Assembly (NCBI RefSeq): GCF_049994905.1
Contig: NZ_CP188258.1
Coordinates: forward strand, 1,302,001 to 1,366,000
Reading direction: 5' to 3'
Length of the DNA: 64,000 bases
Source: Diaminobutyricibacter sp049994905
GTDB lineage: Bacteria; Actinomycetota; Actinomycetes; Actinomycetales; Microbacteriaceae
Shown: positions 41,806 through 50,645 of the stretch, piece after piece
Position numbering within the stretch: the stretch's first letter is position 1
Layout of the letters: every line of letters starts with the position of its first letter
The notes under the pieces: model-generated
The model's input: only the letters and a program-made list of their open reading frames with translations
What the model was told of the DNA's origin: nothing
Databases searched by the model: none
Translations under genes and position numbers: made by a program

Positions 41806-44096
41806 AATCCTTCCGACTCGTGGCCGCAGCACTGGCGCTCGCGCTGGCGTTCACCGGCGTGAGCGCCTTCGAGACGGCGCAGCCCACCGCCCAGGCCGCC
41901 GACGGCAGGCAGTTCGATCCGGGCGACATCATCAGCGACGCGCTCTTCTTCGACGGCGGCGTGATGAGTGCGTCCGATGTGCAGACCTTCCTCAACAGCC
42001 AGGTCTCCGCCTGCCGCTCCGGGTACACCTGCCTGAAGGACTATCGCCAGACGACGACGAGCAGGGCCGCTGTGGCCGGCTGCGCCGCGTATGCGGGCGC
42101 GGCGAACGAACTCGCTTCCGTGATCATCGCGAAAGTGGGAGCTGCCTGTGGAATCAGCCAGAAGGCTCTGATCGTCCTGCTCGAGAAGGAGCAGAGTCTC
42201 GTCACCGACGACTTCCCCGGCTCCGGGCAGTACCGGTCGGCGACCGGTTACGGCTGCCCCGACACCGCCGTCTGCGATTCCCAGTACTACGGCTTCTTCA
42301 ACCAGGTCTACAACGCTGCACTGCAGTTCAAGCGGTACGCAGCTTCCCCGACGAGCTGGAACCATGTCGCAGGGCGTGTTAACGCCGTGCGCTACAGCCC
42401 GAACGCCGCCTGTGGTTCGGGCAACGTCTTCATCCAGAACCAGGCGACCGCCGGGCTGTACAACTACACGCCTTACCAGCCCAACGCCGCCGCGCTTGCG
42501 AACCTCTATGGAACCGGTGACGGCTGCAGTTCGTACGGCAACCGGAACTTCTGGAGGATCTACACCGACTGGTTCGGTTCGACCATCGCCGGCACGAGCC
42601 TCCTGCGCACGGTGAGCGACCCGACCGTCTACGTCGTGTCTGGCACGAGCAAGTACCCGATCGCCAACGCACAGATGCTGGCGGCCTACTCCCCGCTCGG
42701 GCAGGTGGGCTATGTGTCGGCCCAGTACCTGAGCGCCTACACGACGATGCAGCCGGCCGGGCGCGTGCTGCGCGCGCCGGGCGGCACGATCTACTTCACG
42801 GATGCCGGCCTCAAGCTCCCGTTCACCAGCTGCGGGCTGGTCGTCGACTACGGCGGCAAATGCGATGCCACTGGTTTCGTTCAGCTGACGGACGATCAGC
42901 TGAGCCATTTCGCGGCCGGCCCGACCATGGGGCCGATTCTCGGTACGACCGCAGGCGCGCGTTACTACATCACGGCGGGAACCAAGCGGGAGATCCTCGA
43001 CAACGCGTCGCAGACAGCTGCGGGGCTCCCCGCCGGCTTCAACGTGCTCACCGAGAACGCCGTGTCCACTCTGGCGTACGGCAGTCCGGTCATCCGCGAC
43101 GCCGTCTTCGCGGCCGAACGCGGCACCCCGAATTACTCGTACCTCGGCAATGCGGCGCGTTACCCGGTCGACACTGCCGCCGTGGCCGGCGCCGGACTGC
43201 CGAAGAACGCCGTCGGCAGCCTCAGCACGGCCAGCCTGGCGAAGATCCCGGCGGGAGCCACGACGTTCTCAGGCTTCGTCATGGCGCCCGTTGCAGCAGG
43301 TTCGACGGCCGGTCCGGTCTCGGTCCTGACACCGGGCGGCCGCTACACGTGGAGCGGCGCAACCTCGCTTCCGGCCGTGACCGTGCCGCAGGGGTTCCTC
43401 GACGCCTACCCGGTCGTCGGCGACATCGCTGCCGGCTCGTCGATCAAGACGGCGTCGAGCGCGACCGTCTACATCGTGATGCCAGACAAGATCCTCCCCG
43501 TCGGCGCGTGGGCTTCCCTGCTCGCCCTCAACGGCGGCAAGACGCCGACCATCACGACGGTGCCGGACGCGCTCATCGCCGCGCTGCCCAAGGGACCGGT
43601 CGCTCTCACAGCGGGCTCGCTCGTTCGCACGCCGACCAACGCTACGGTCTATCTCGTGAACGGTGTCACAAGCAAGATCGCGCTGTCCGACTTCGTGTTC
43701 ACTACGGAAGCGGGCATCACCGCGTGGACGATGACGACACAGGCACGGCTCGACGCGTATCCACTTGCCCCGACGCTGATGGGCTTCGGGGTCGCCTGCG
43801 GAACCCAGAACTATGTCAGTGCCGGCGGTGCCCTCCACGGCGTGAGCAAAGACCTTCAGCCGGCGTTTCCCTTCACGTACGTGCCACTGGACCAGTTCAC
43901 CTGCGCGCTGTTGAAGGTTGCCTCGCCGGCGACCGCCTTCATCCGAACCCCGGACGGCTCGATCTACTATCTGGTGGCTGGGCAGAAGCGGCCGATCACC
44001 TCCATGGCCCGGTTCGCGCAGCTGAGCCAGGGCAAACCGTACCTGAACGTGGTCGCGAAATTCGCCGCCGCCATCCCGACAGGTCCGGCCGCATGA
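41802..44096 (+). CDS. Secreted protein with lysozyme-like N-terminal domain and tandem repeats
   Basis: This 764-residue protein has a signal peptide ending near TAQA (residue 32). Residues 40-260 are homologous to the N-terminal domain of the CWB2 protein at 31.5 kb (GDIISDALFFDGG, SGYTCLKDYRQ, LIVLLEKEQSLVT with E130, YNYTPYQPNAAAL, SSYGNRNFWRIYTDWFGS). The remaining 500 residues carry no CWB2 repeats but about six imperfect units of 70-90 residues with the pattern small-x-V-Y-x-V-x-G-x-K-x-x-I (for example TVYVVSGTSKYPI, ARYYITAGTKREI, TVYIVMPDKILPV, SIYYLVAGQKRPI), probably beta-rich. The GTG start overlaps the lipoprotein stop. Confidence 0.82.
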   Translation: MKSFRLVAAALALALAFTGVSAFETAQPTAQAADGRQFDPGDIISDALFFDGGVMSASDVQTFLNSQVSACRSGYTCLKDYRQTTTSRAAVAGCAAYAGAANELASVIIAKVGAACGISQKALIVLLEKEQSLVTDDFPGSGQYRSATGYGCPDTAVCDSQYYGFFNQVYNAALQFKRYAASPTSWNHVAGRVNAVRYSPNAACGSGNVFIQNQATAGLYNYTPYQPNAAALANLYGTGDGCSSYGNRNFWRIYTDWFGSTIAGTSLLRTVSDPTVYVVSGTSKYPIANAQMLAAYSPLGQVGYVSAQYLSAYTTMQPAGRVLRAPGGTIYFTDAGLKLPFTSCGLVVDYGGKCDATGFVQLTDDQLSHFAAGPTMGPILGTTAGARYYITAGTKREILDNASQTAAGLPAGFNVLTENAVSTLAYGSPVIRDAVFAAERGTPNYSYLGNAARYPVDTAAVAGAGLPKNAVGSLSTASLAKIPAGATTFSGFVMAPVAAGSTAGPVSVLTPGGRYTWSGATSLPAVTVPQGFLDAYPVVGDIAAGSSIKTASSATVYIVMPDKILPVGAWASLLALNGGKTPTITTVPDALIAALPKGPVALTAGSLVRTPTNATVYLVNGVTSKIALSDFVFTTEAGITAWTMTTQARLDAYPLAPTLMGFGVACGTQNYVSAGGALHGVSKDLQPAFPFTYVPLDQFTCALLKVASPATAFIRTPDGSIYYLVAGQKRPITSMARFAQLSQGKPYLNVVAKFAAAIPTGPAA

Positions 44097-44134
44097 CGCC
44101 GGGCGGGTGCAGCGTTCGCCCATAATCGAGCGGA

Positions 44135-44140
44135 TAGTAT
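44135..44140 (+). promoter_or_regulatory. -10-like element of the DUF2142-type gene
   Basis: TAGTAT ends 6 bp before the GTG start at 44147, without a Shine-Dalgarno sequence; spacing suits a leaderless transcript. Confidence 0.45.
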
Positions 44141-44146
44141 TCACTG

Positions 44147-45703
44147 GTGCAATCGACCGAAACACCCCTGAAGCGCACTCGGCGTTTCAGACCAATCCTC
44201 CTCGTCCCCGTCTTCACCCTCATCGCTCTGCTGTGCTGGGTGTTCGCGTCGCCGATCGCTTCCAGTCCAGACGACGACTACCATCTGGCGAGCATCTGGT
44301 GCGGGCTGGGGGAGCGCCCCGGGCTGTGCGAGTCGGTTCCGGGGCACCCGAACGAGCGCACTGTACCCTGGGCGGTCGGCCAGACACCGTGCAGCCGACA
44401 TTTCGTGGGCAGCGTTGAGACCTGCCCTGTCGACGGACTCGCGCCCGACTCGATGGTCACGATCTCGCACGTCAATTCGACGGGGTCGTACCCGCCCCTC
44501 TACTACGCGACGATGGGGTTGTTCGCGAGTACGAACTTCACCTTCTCTATCCTTCTCATGCGGGCCATCAACGTGATCCTCTTCGTCGGCATCACAAGCT
44601 TGCTCTATTTTCTCCTGTCCCCGAGCAGGCGCCGCACCCTCGCGTGGACCTGGTCGATCGTCATCGTGCCACTGGGTGCGTTCCTCATCGCGTCGAACAA
44701 CCCGAGTGCGTGGGCGCTCATTTCTGCAGGCAGTCTCTGGCTTGCGCTCGTCGGGTACTTCGAACAGAAGGGGTGGCGCAGCATCGCGCTCGGCGTTCTC
44801 GCGCTCGTCGCTGCTGTCATGGGAGCCGGGGCGAGGGCGGATGCCGCGATCTACGCGGTTATCGGTGTCGTCATAGCGCTCGTGATGACGATGGCGAGGA
44901 CGAGGGCTTTCTGGTTGAAAGCAATCCTGCCTCTGGGCATTGTGATCGTGGCCGGGCTCTTCTACCTGCTCTCCAATCAGTCAGGGGTGGCTTCAAACGG
45001 ACTCACCGGTATGCACACGGCTGGGGCGGTCAACGGCGCCGGCTTGATCTGGTACAACCTCCTCTGGACGCCCTCGCTCTGGGCGGGGGTCCTTGGTACG
45101 TGGCGCCTCGGCTGGCTGGACACGTGGGTGCCTGCCATCACCTCGACCATTGGAATCCTCGCATTCGGCGCTGCGACGTTCACGGGGATCGCGTCGTGGT
45201 CGGCGCGCAAGCTCACGGCGTTGGTGATCGGGCTTGTCGCCCTCTTCGCGATCCCGGGCTACATCCTTTACAAGAGCCACGCGATTGTCACCCAGGAGGT
45301 GCAGCCGCGCTACATCATGCCGCTCGTGATCATCTTCGCGGGCGTCGCACTCCTGCAGGTCGGGGCCAGGCTTGTCGTCTTCACCAGATTGCAGACGCTC
45401 GTTATCGTGATCGGGGTGAGCGTCGCGCAGTCTGCAGCACTCCACGACACGATGCAGCGGTATATCTCAGGCTTCTATGTCTACGACTGGAACCTTAACC
45501 ACCTCGAGCACTGGTGGTGGAACACACCGGTGCCGCCGATGGCCGTGTGGATCGTCGGCTCTCTCGCATTCGCAGCGGCGGTGTATTTCGCCTTGACTTC
45601 TCAGCCTCGCGAAGTGGAAGCCGAGGCGCAGGCGGGTTTCATCGTCCTCGACGAGGTCGACGTCGACCGGCGATCGCCGGCGACCGCTCGGGCGATCGCT
45701 TAG
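44147..45703 (+). CDS. DUF2142-type polytopic membrane protein
   Basis: This 518-residue protein has about eleven transmembrane segments. After the first helix comes a large extracytoplasmic loop (residues about 38-118) with SPDDDYHLASIWC and three further cysteines, ending in GSYPPLYYATMG. This acidic-loop-then-helix layout is typical of DUF2142 and related GT-C-like proteins, which are thought to use polyprenyl-phosphate sugars outside the membrane. It is monocistronic. Its stop overlaps the convergent sugar dehydrogenase stop by 4 bp. Its composition is less GC-rich than its neighbours in parts, which may indicate a different origin. Confidence 0.8.
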   Translation: MQSTETPLKRTRRFRPILLVPVFTLIALLCWVFASPIASSPDDDYHLASIWCGLGERPGLCESVPGHPNERTVPWAVGQTPCSRHFVGSVETCPVDGLAPDSMVTISHVNSTGSYPPLYYATMGLFASTNFTFSILLMRAINVILFVGITSLLYFLLSPSRRRTLAWTWSIVIVPLGAFLIASNNPSAWALISAGSLWLALVGYFEQKGWRSIALGVLALVAAVMGAGARADAAIYAVIGVVIALVMTMARTRAFWLKAILPLGIVIVAGLFYLLSNQSGVASNGLTGMHTAGAVNGAGLIWYNLLWTPSLWAGVLGTWRLGWLDTWVPAITSTIGILAFGAATFTGIASWSARKLTALVIGLVALFAIPGYILYKSHAIVTQEVQPRYIMPLVIIFAGVALLQVGARLVVFTRLQTLVIVIGVSVAQSAALHDTMQRYISGFYVYDWNLNHLEHWWWNTPVPPMAVWIVGSLAFAAAVYFALTSQPREVEAEAQAGFIVLDEVDVDRRSPATARAIA

Positions 45704-46989
45704 GCGACGCCGATGACGCGGTAGGTCACCCCGGGCCAGGCGTCCGGGGTGCTCACGCGCCGACCGTCGATCAGCGCCTTCACGCCGGGAAGGTCGTCTG
45801 GTCCCGTGGTGCGGTAGTCACCGTGATCCGTCTGGACGATGGCGGCGTCGACGGCCTCGCCGAAGTGGTACGGCTCGAATCCGAGATCGCGGAGTTCGTC
45901 GTCGGAGTAGAGCGGGTCGTGCACCAGCGGCACGGCGTGCCGTGTACGGAGCGCCTCGACGGTGGGGAACACGCCCGAGAACGCGGTCTCCTTGACTCCG
46001 CCACGGTACGCCGCGCCGAGCACGACGACCCGCGCACCTGCGATCGAGCCGTACGCCCCCTCGAGCATCGAGACGGCGTGAGCCGGCATCGCAGAATTCG
46101 CTTCGCGTGCCGCCTTGACGATGGTCGCGTCGGGGTCGTTCCAGAGGTAGAGGCGGGGGTAGACGGGGATGCAGTGGCCGCCGACGGCGATACCCGGCCG
46201 GTGGATGTGGCTGTACGGCTGCGAGTTCGACGCGTCGATCACCTGGTAGACATCGATTCCCGCACGCTCGGCGAAGCGGGCGAACTGGTTCGCCAGGCCG
46301 ATGTTCACATCGCGGTAGGTGGTCTCGGCCAGCTTCGCGAACTCGGCAGCCTCGGCCGACCCGAGGTCCCAGACCCCGTTCGGGCGGGGCAGGTCGGTGC
46401 GCTCGTCGAAGTCGAGGACCTCGCGGTAGAACTGTGCGGCCTTTTCGGCGCCGGCCGGGGAGAGGCCGCCGATGAGCTTCGGATACTTGCGCAGGTCTTC
46501 GAAGATGCGTCCGGAGAGCACCCGCTCGGGGGAGAAGACGATGTCGAAGTCCACTCCCTCGACGAGGCCAGAGGTCGATTCGATGAGCGGCTTCCAGCGG
46601 GTGCGGGTGGTGCCGACGGGCAGGGTCGTCTCGTAGGAGACGAGGGTGCCGGGGGTGAGCGTGGCCGCGAGGGATTTCGTGGCGGCATCCATCCATCCCC
46701 AGTCGGGCCGGGCGTCGAGGTCCACGAAGAGCGGCACCACGACGACGACGGCGTCCGCGCCGGGAACGGCGTCGGCATAATCGGTCGTCGCCCGCAGGTT
46801 GCCGGAAGCGACGACGTCGGCCAGGAGCCCGGCCAGACCGGCTTCGCCCGGGAACGGTTCGACGCCGGCATTGACGAGTTCGACGGTTCGCGCATTCACG
46901 TCGACCCCGACGACGTCGTGGCCCTTCGTGGCGAACTGCACCGCGAGCGGCAGTCCGATCTTTCCCAGTGCGATAACCGCGATTCTCAT
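45700..46989 (-). CDS. UDP-N-acetylglucosamine/mannosamine 6-dehydrogenase (WbpA/WecC-like)
   Basis: This 429-residue enzyme oxidises C6 of a UDP-HexNAc to the uronic acid with two NAD. It has the N-terminal MRIAVIALGKIGLPLAVQFA NAD motif, YETTLPVGTT, SPERVLSG, the linker EAAEFAKLAETTYRDVNIGLANQFA, and the catalytic cysteine in GGHCIPVYP. The sequence is closer in pattern to WbpA/WecC than to UDP-glucose dehydrogenase. The other genes needed to make a 2,3-diacetamido-uronic acid are at 48.4 and 50.6-53.4 kb, so UDP-GlcNAc is the likely substrate. It is divergent from the following GT gene. Confidence 0.9.
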   Translation of the reverse strand: MRIAVIALGKIGLPLAVQFATKGHDVVGVDVNARTVELVNAGVEPFPGEAGLAGLLADVVASGNLRATTDYADAVPGADAVVVVVPLFVDLDARPDWGWMDAATKSLAATLTPGTLVSYETTLPVGTTRTRWKPLIESTSGLVEGVDFDIVFSPERVLSGRIFEDLRKYPKLIGGLSPAGAEKAAQFYREVLDFDERTDLPRPNGVWDLGSAEAAEFAKLAETTYRDVNIGLANQFARFAERAGIDVYQVIDASNSQPYSHIHRPGIAVGGHCIPVYPRLYLWNDPDATIVKAAREANSAMPAHAVSMLEGAYGSIAGARVVVLGAAYRGGVKETAFSGVFPTVEALRTRHAVPLVHDPLYSDDELRDLGFEPYHFGEAVDAAIVQTDHGDYRTTGPDDLPGVKALIDGRRVSTPDAWPGVTYRVIGVA

Positions 46990-47109
46990 GTGCGAAGAGG
47001 TCCCTGAATACGTTGATCGTCGATATTGTCTAGGCTGTCAATCCTATTCGCGACTGACGACGCGATTGGACGAGAGCGCGCCTCACGGCGGGAAGGACAC
47101 GGTCGGAGG

Positions 47110-48378
47110 ATGGCGAACCCCCTGAAATCGCTGGCCTCCTCGGCAGCGAGGCGGGCAGCGGCGAACCGTCATCGCCTTCCCCGTGTCGCGACCTCCGCCC
47201 TCGACTGGGCGATCGCGCGGCCGAACACCCTGCTCGGCGGCATCGCCTATCGGGTCATCGGTGCCCGTGACGGCGCTCCCGGTGTCAATCCCGTTCTCTC
47301 CGGCGAGCCCACGCGGCTCTACATCGGTCCTGCGAACTATGCGGGCCAGGGCCGCGAGTGGGCCGCTGCCGCAGAGCGGGGGCGCCTGGACACGCGCGCG
47401 GTCAACATGGTCGTCGACGTTCCCGGGATGATCCGCTTCGCCGCCGACATCGAGGTGCCGTTACGTGTGTATATGGGCTCGGAGCAGTGGCAGAGGCAGC
47501 AGCTCGAGTACGTCCGCGGGTTCTCGCACGCCATGATCGAGAGCGGTCGCCCGCTCTTCGGAACGCTGTTCGGCCAGGATGCGTTCGTCGAAGCTGCGAC
47601 GCTCGCCGGGTCCGGCGTGAACGTGGCGATGATGTGCCACGGCACCGACGTGCGGCAGCACACGCGCCATCGGGAGAACCACCAATGGTCCCCGTACTCC
47701 GATCGTTCGCTCTACAGCAGGTCTGCTGAACGCCGTGCAGCGGAGTTCGTCGCCCGTCTCGGGGCCTTCAACGGACCGGTGTTCGTCTCGACGCCCGACC
47801 TCCTCGACGACGTTCCCTTCGGCATCTGGTGTCCGGTGGTCGTCGACACCCAGCGCTGGAACCGCGGCGCCGACCCGATGGAGAGGGACCGCCCCGTGGT
47901 CGTGCACTCTCCCAGCGCGTCGTCCATCAAGGGCAGCGATCTCATCGAGCCCCGCCTGCGTGAGCTCGAGCTCGAAGGCCTGATCGAGTACCGGCGCCTC
48001 GAAGGCGTGCCGTGGGAGACGATGCCGGACACCATCCGGGATGCGGATATCGTGCTGGACCAGTTCCGTATCGGCAGCTACGGTGTCGCGGCGTGCGAGG
48101 CGCTCTCGGCAGGCCGCGTGGTCGTCGGCCAGGTCTCGAAGCACGTCCGCGCGCGGGTCGAGGAGCGGGCGGGCATGGAACTGCCCATCGTCGAGGCGAA
48201 TGTCGAGACCGTCGGCGACGTGGTCCGGGGTCTCATCGCCGATCGCGACGGTGCTAGGCGCACGGCACTTCTCGGCGAGCGGTTCGTCGGCCGCCTTCAC
48301 GACGGCTTCGCTGCTGCCGAGGTGATGAGTGAGGCCTGGCTGGGCTCGAGCGCTCTGCGGAAGCGCCCGGCCCGATGA
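47110..48378 (+). CDS. Glycosyltransferase-like protein (GT-B fold)
   Basis: This 422-residue cytoplasmic protein has a basic N-terminus and a C-terminal half with the GT4-like pattern VVVHSPSASSIKGSDLIEPRL and DQFRIGSYGVAACEALSAGRVVVGQV, where the E in ACEAL is the usual nucleotide-sugar residue. The N-terminal domain contains LYIGPANYAGQGREWA and AMMCHGTDVRQH. The ATG at 47110 has GGAGG directly before it and a better GAAGGA further up; the longer frame upstream overlaps the promoter region. It probably transfers one sugar of the glycan; donor unknown. Confidence 0.8.
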   Translation: MANPLKSLASSAARRAAANRHRLPRVATSALDWAIARPNTLLGGIAYRVIGARDGAPGVNPVLSGEPTRLYIGPANYAGQGREWAAAAERGRLDTRAVNMVVDVPGMIRFAADIEVPLRVYMGSEQWQRQQLEYVRGFSHAMIESGRPLFGTLFGQDAFVEAATLAGSGVNVAMMCHGTDVRQHTRHRENHQWSPYSDRSLYSRSAERRAAEFVARLGAFNGPVFVSTPDLLDDVPFGIWCPVVVDTQRWNRGADPMERDRPVVVHSPSASSIKGSDLIEPRLRELELEGLIEYRRLEGVPWETMPDTIRDADIVLDQFRIGSYGVAACEALSAGRVVVGQVSKHVRARVEERAGMELPIVEANVETVGDVVRGLIADRDGARRTALLGERFVGRLHDGFAAAEVMSEAWLGSSALRKRPAR

Positions 48379-48400
48379 GGTCGATGGACTGCCCTGCGAA

Positions 48401-48406
48401 TAGGCT
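48401..48406 (+). promoter_or_regulatory. -10-like element of wecB
   Basis: TAGGCT ends 6 bp before the wecB ATG; no Shine-Dalgarno sequence is present. The same hexamer precedes accA3. Confidence 0.4.
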
Positions 48407-48412
48407 TGTCGC

Positions 48413-49480
48413 ATGCGTGTCCTGAGCGTCGTCGGCGCCCGTCCTCAATTCGTCAAACTGGCCCCGATCTCGTCGGCGATGGCCGGCCGCGTCGACCACG
48501 TCGTGGTCCACACCGGCCAGCATTACGACGAGCTCATGAGCGATGTCTTCTTCCGCGACCTCGGCATCCCGGCCCCCGACGTCAACCTTGCCGTCGGTTC
48601 GGGAAAGCACGGGGCGCAGACCGGTGCCATGCTCGCCGGCCTGGAGCCGGTGTTCGAGGAGTACCGGCCGGACTGGGTGCTCGTCTACGGGGACACGAAT
48701 TCGACCATCGCTGCCGCGCTGGCGGCCGTCAAGCTGCACCTTCCGCTCGCGCACCTCGAGTCGGGGCTGCGCTCGTTCAACCGGCGGATGCCCGAAGAGC
48801 ACAACCGCGTGCTCACCGACCACGCGGCCGACCTTCTGCTTGCTCCGACCGAGGTCGCCATGAAGCACCTTGCCGATGAAGGGCTCGCCGACCGCAGCGT
48901 TCTCGTGGGCGACGTGATGACGGATGTCCTGTTCCGCGTGCGGGATTCGGCGCTCGCCGAGAACCCGGCCGCGCCCCACGGGCTCACGGCCGGCGAATAC
49001 TATGTCGCGACCATCCACAGGCCGGACAACACCGATGACGCGCCGCGCCTGGAGCGCATCGTGGCCGGCCTCGCCGCGCTCGACCGGCCGGTGCTCCTGC
49101 TCGCGCATCCGCGACTGGTCGCCGCGGCCGCAAACGCCGGCGTGTCACTCGATCGCGGCTCCATCGTGCTCACGTCGCCGCTCGCCTATCCTGACCTGGT
49201 CCGTGCGGTGAGCGGCAGCCGGGGGGTCGTCACCGACTCCGGCGGCCTGCAGAAGGAGGCGTTCCTGCTACGGGTGCCGTGCACGACGGTGCGCCCCGAG
49301 ACGGAATGGGTCGAGACGGTCGAGCTGGGCTGGAACGTGCTGGTCGGTGCAGACGTCGATCGTCTCGCCGAGGCGGTGGAACGGGCACGGCCGCTCGACA
49401 CCGATGCGGCTCCCTACGGAGACGGCAGCGCGGCCGAGCGCGTCGTCGACGTGCTCATCGAGCGCGCGATCGGCTCCTGA
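48413..49480 (+). CDS. wecB: Non-hydrolysing UDP-N-acetylglucosamine 2-epimerase family (WecB/WbpI)
   Basis: This 355-residue GT-B-fold epimerase interconverts UDP-GlcNAc-type and UDP-ManNAc-type sugars at C2. Motifs VGARPQFVKLAPI, HTGQHYDELMSDVFF, VYGDTNST, HLESGLRSFNRRMPEEHNR and TDSGGLQKEAF are all conserved. In the presence of the WbpB, WbpE and WbpD homologues nearby it may act like WbpI, epimerising UDP-GlcNAc3NAcA to UDP-ManNAc3NAcA; a plain WecB role cannot be excluded. Its last 26 bp overlap the convergent glycosyltransferase gene. Confidence 0.92.
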   Translation: MRVLSVVGARPQFVKLAPISSAMAGRVDHVVVHTGQHYDELMSDVFFRDLGIPAPDVNLAVGSGKHGAQTGAMLAGLEPVFEEYRPDWVLVYGDTNSTIAAALAAVKLHLPLAHLESGLRSFNRRMPEEHNRVLTDHAADLLLAPTEVAMKHLADEGLADRSVLVGDVMTDVLFRVRDSALAENPAAPHGLTAGEYYVATIHRPDNTDDAPRLERIVAGLAALDRPVLLLAHPRLVAAAANAGVSLDRGSIVLTSPLAYPDLVRAVSGSRGVVTDSGGLQKEAFLLRVPCTTVRPETEWVETVELGWNVLVGADVDRLAEAVERARPLDTDAAPYGDGSAAERVVDVLIERAIGS

Positions 49481-50645
49481 GCGCATCCAGAACGACCTCG
49501 GCGGCCCGGTGTCCGGTCGCCGCGATGGAGGCGTTGCTGCGAACCCAGGCCACGCGCGCCGCGCTGGACAGGGCCGACTGGCCGCCCTCTTCGGCGCGCA
49601 CAGCGGCGAGCATGGCGTCTGCGACCGCCGCGGGCTCGAACGCGGCGCGCCACCCGAGATCGTTCTCCTCGACCAGCTGCGCGCCGACACCGATCCCGGC
49701 GAAGACGACAGGCGTACCGCAGGCGGCGGCAGCGTATGTCTTCGTCGGCTTCGCGAAGTCGTAGCCGACCCCGGGGCGGATGCTCGCCAGTGCGGCCGTC
49801 GCCCCCCGGATCCACTGCGCCGTCTCGGCCGGGGGGATCACACCGCGCACGTGCACGCTGGTGAGGCCGAGCCGTTCGGCGGTCGCCCGGATCGCGGGCT
49901 CCTCGACGCCCTGCCCGAAGAACTGGATGTTCGCGGTCGGGTATTCCTCGAGGATGCGCGGCATGGCCTCGACGAATACCGTCGGGCCCTGCCACTCCGA
50001 CATCGCACCCGTGTAGACGAACGTCGGTGAGACCGTGTCGGCCACCGGTCCATCCGGACGGAAGACTTCCGTGTCCACCCCGTTGCCGATCGAGCTGACC
50101 CGGTCTCCGGCCACGCCGAACGATCGCACTTTCTCGGCGACCTCGTCGGAGACGGCGATCACCGCGGCCGCACGCCGCATCACGAACCCTTCGACGCGGC
50201 GCATCACCGCGACGACCGGCTTCGGTGCGCCCAGGGCGATGAGGCCGTCGGTCCACACGTCGGCCGCGTAGTAGACGTACGGGCGCCTGTGCAGCCACGA
50301 GGTCACGGCGACGACGAGACCCGTCGTCGGGGGAGGCTCGGAGACGACGAGGTCGGCGCGTGCGAACAAGAGGCGGAAGAACAGGGGGATGTCGAAACTC
50401 AGGTACTGCACGTACCCGCGCACATTGCCACCGGCATCCCTCAGCACCGAGGCGCGAGCCGTCGATACGCCCGGGTCGACCGGCTCCGGAGCGGAGCCCG
50501 GCGGGGGTGTGGTCGTGACGACGCGAACCGTCGCTCCCGACGCTGCAAGACCCCGTGCGAGCGCCCGGAGACGGAACGAGGCGGCGCCGACTTCAGGCGC
50601 GTAGAGCCGCGTCGCGATGACGATACGCGGGGTGGCCCGGCTCAC
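49455..50645 (-). CDS. Family 4 glycosyltransferase (WbuB-like)
   Basis: This 396-residue GT-B enzyme has ATRLYAPEVGAASFRLRALARGLAASG at the N-terminus and FGQGVEEPAIRATAERLGL, GVGYDFAKPTKTYAAAACGTPVVFAG in the donor domain, resembling WbuB-type transferases. The GTG start overlaps the oxidoreductase stop by 4 bp, and the further upstream frame is inside that gene. As the last gene of the four-gene operon making the diacetamido-uronic acid precursor, it is the natural candidate to transfer that sugar. Confidence 0.88.
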   Translation of the reverse strand: MSRATPRIVIATRLYAPEVGAASFRLRALARGLAASGATVRVVTTTPPPGSAPEPVDPGVSTARASVLRDAGGNVRGYVQYLSFDIPLFFRLLFARADLVVSEPPPTTGLVVAVTSWLHRRPYVYYAADVWTDGLIALGAPKPVVAVMRRVEGFVMRRAAAVIAVSDEVAEKVRSFGVAGDRVSSIGNGVDTEVFRPDGPVADTVSPTFVYTGAMSEWQGPTVFVEAMPRILEEYPTANIQFFGQGVEEPAIRATAERLGLTSVHVRGVIPPAETAQWIRGATAALASIRPGVGYDFAKPTKTYAAAACGTPVVFAGIGVGAQLVEENDLGWRAAFEPAAVADAMLAAVRAEEGGQSALSSAARVAWVRSNASIAATGHRAAEVVLDALRSRSRAR

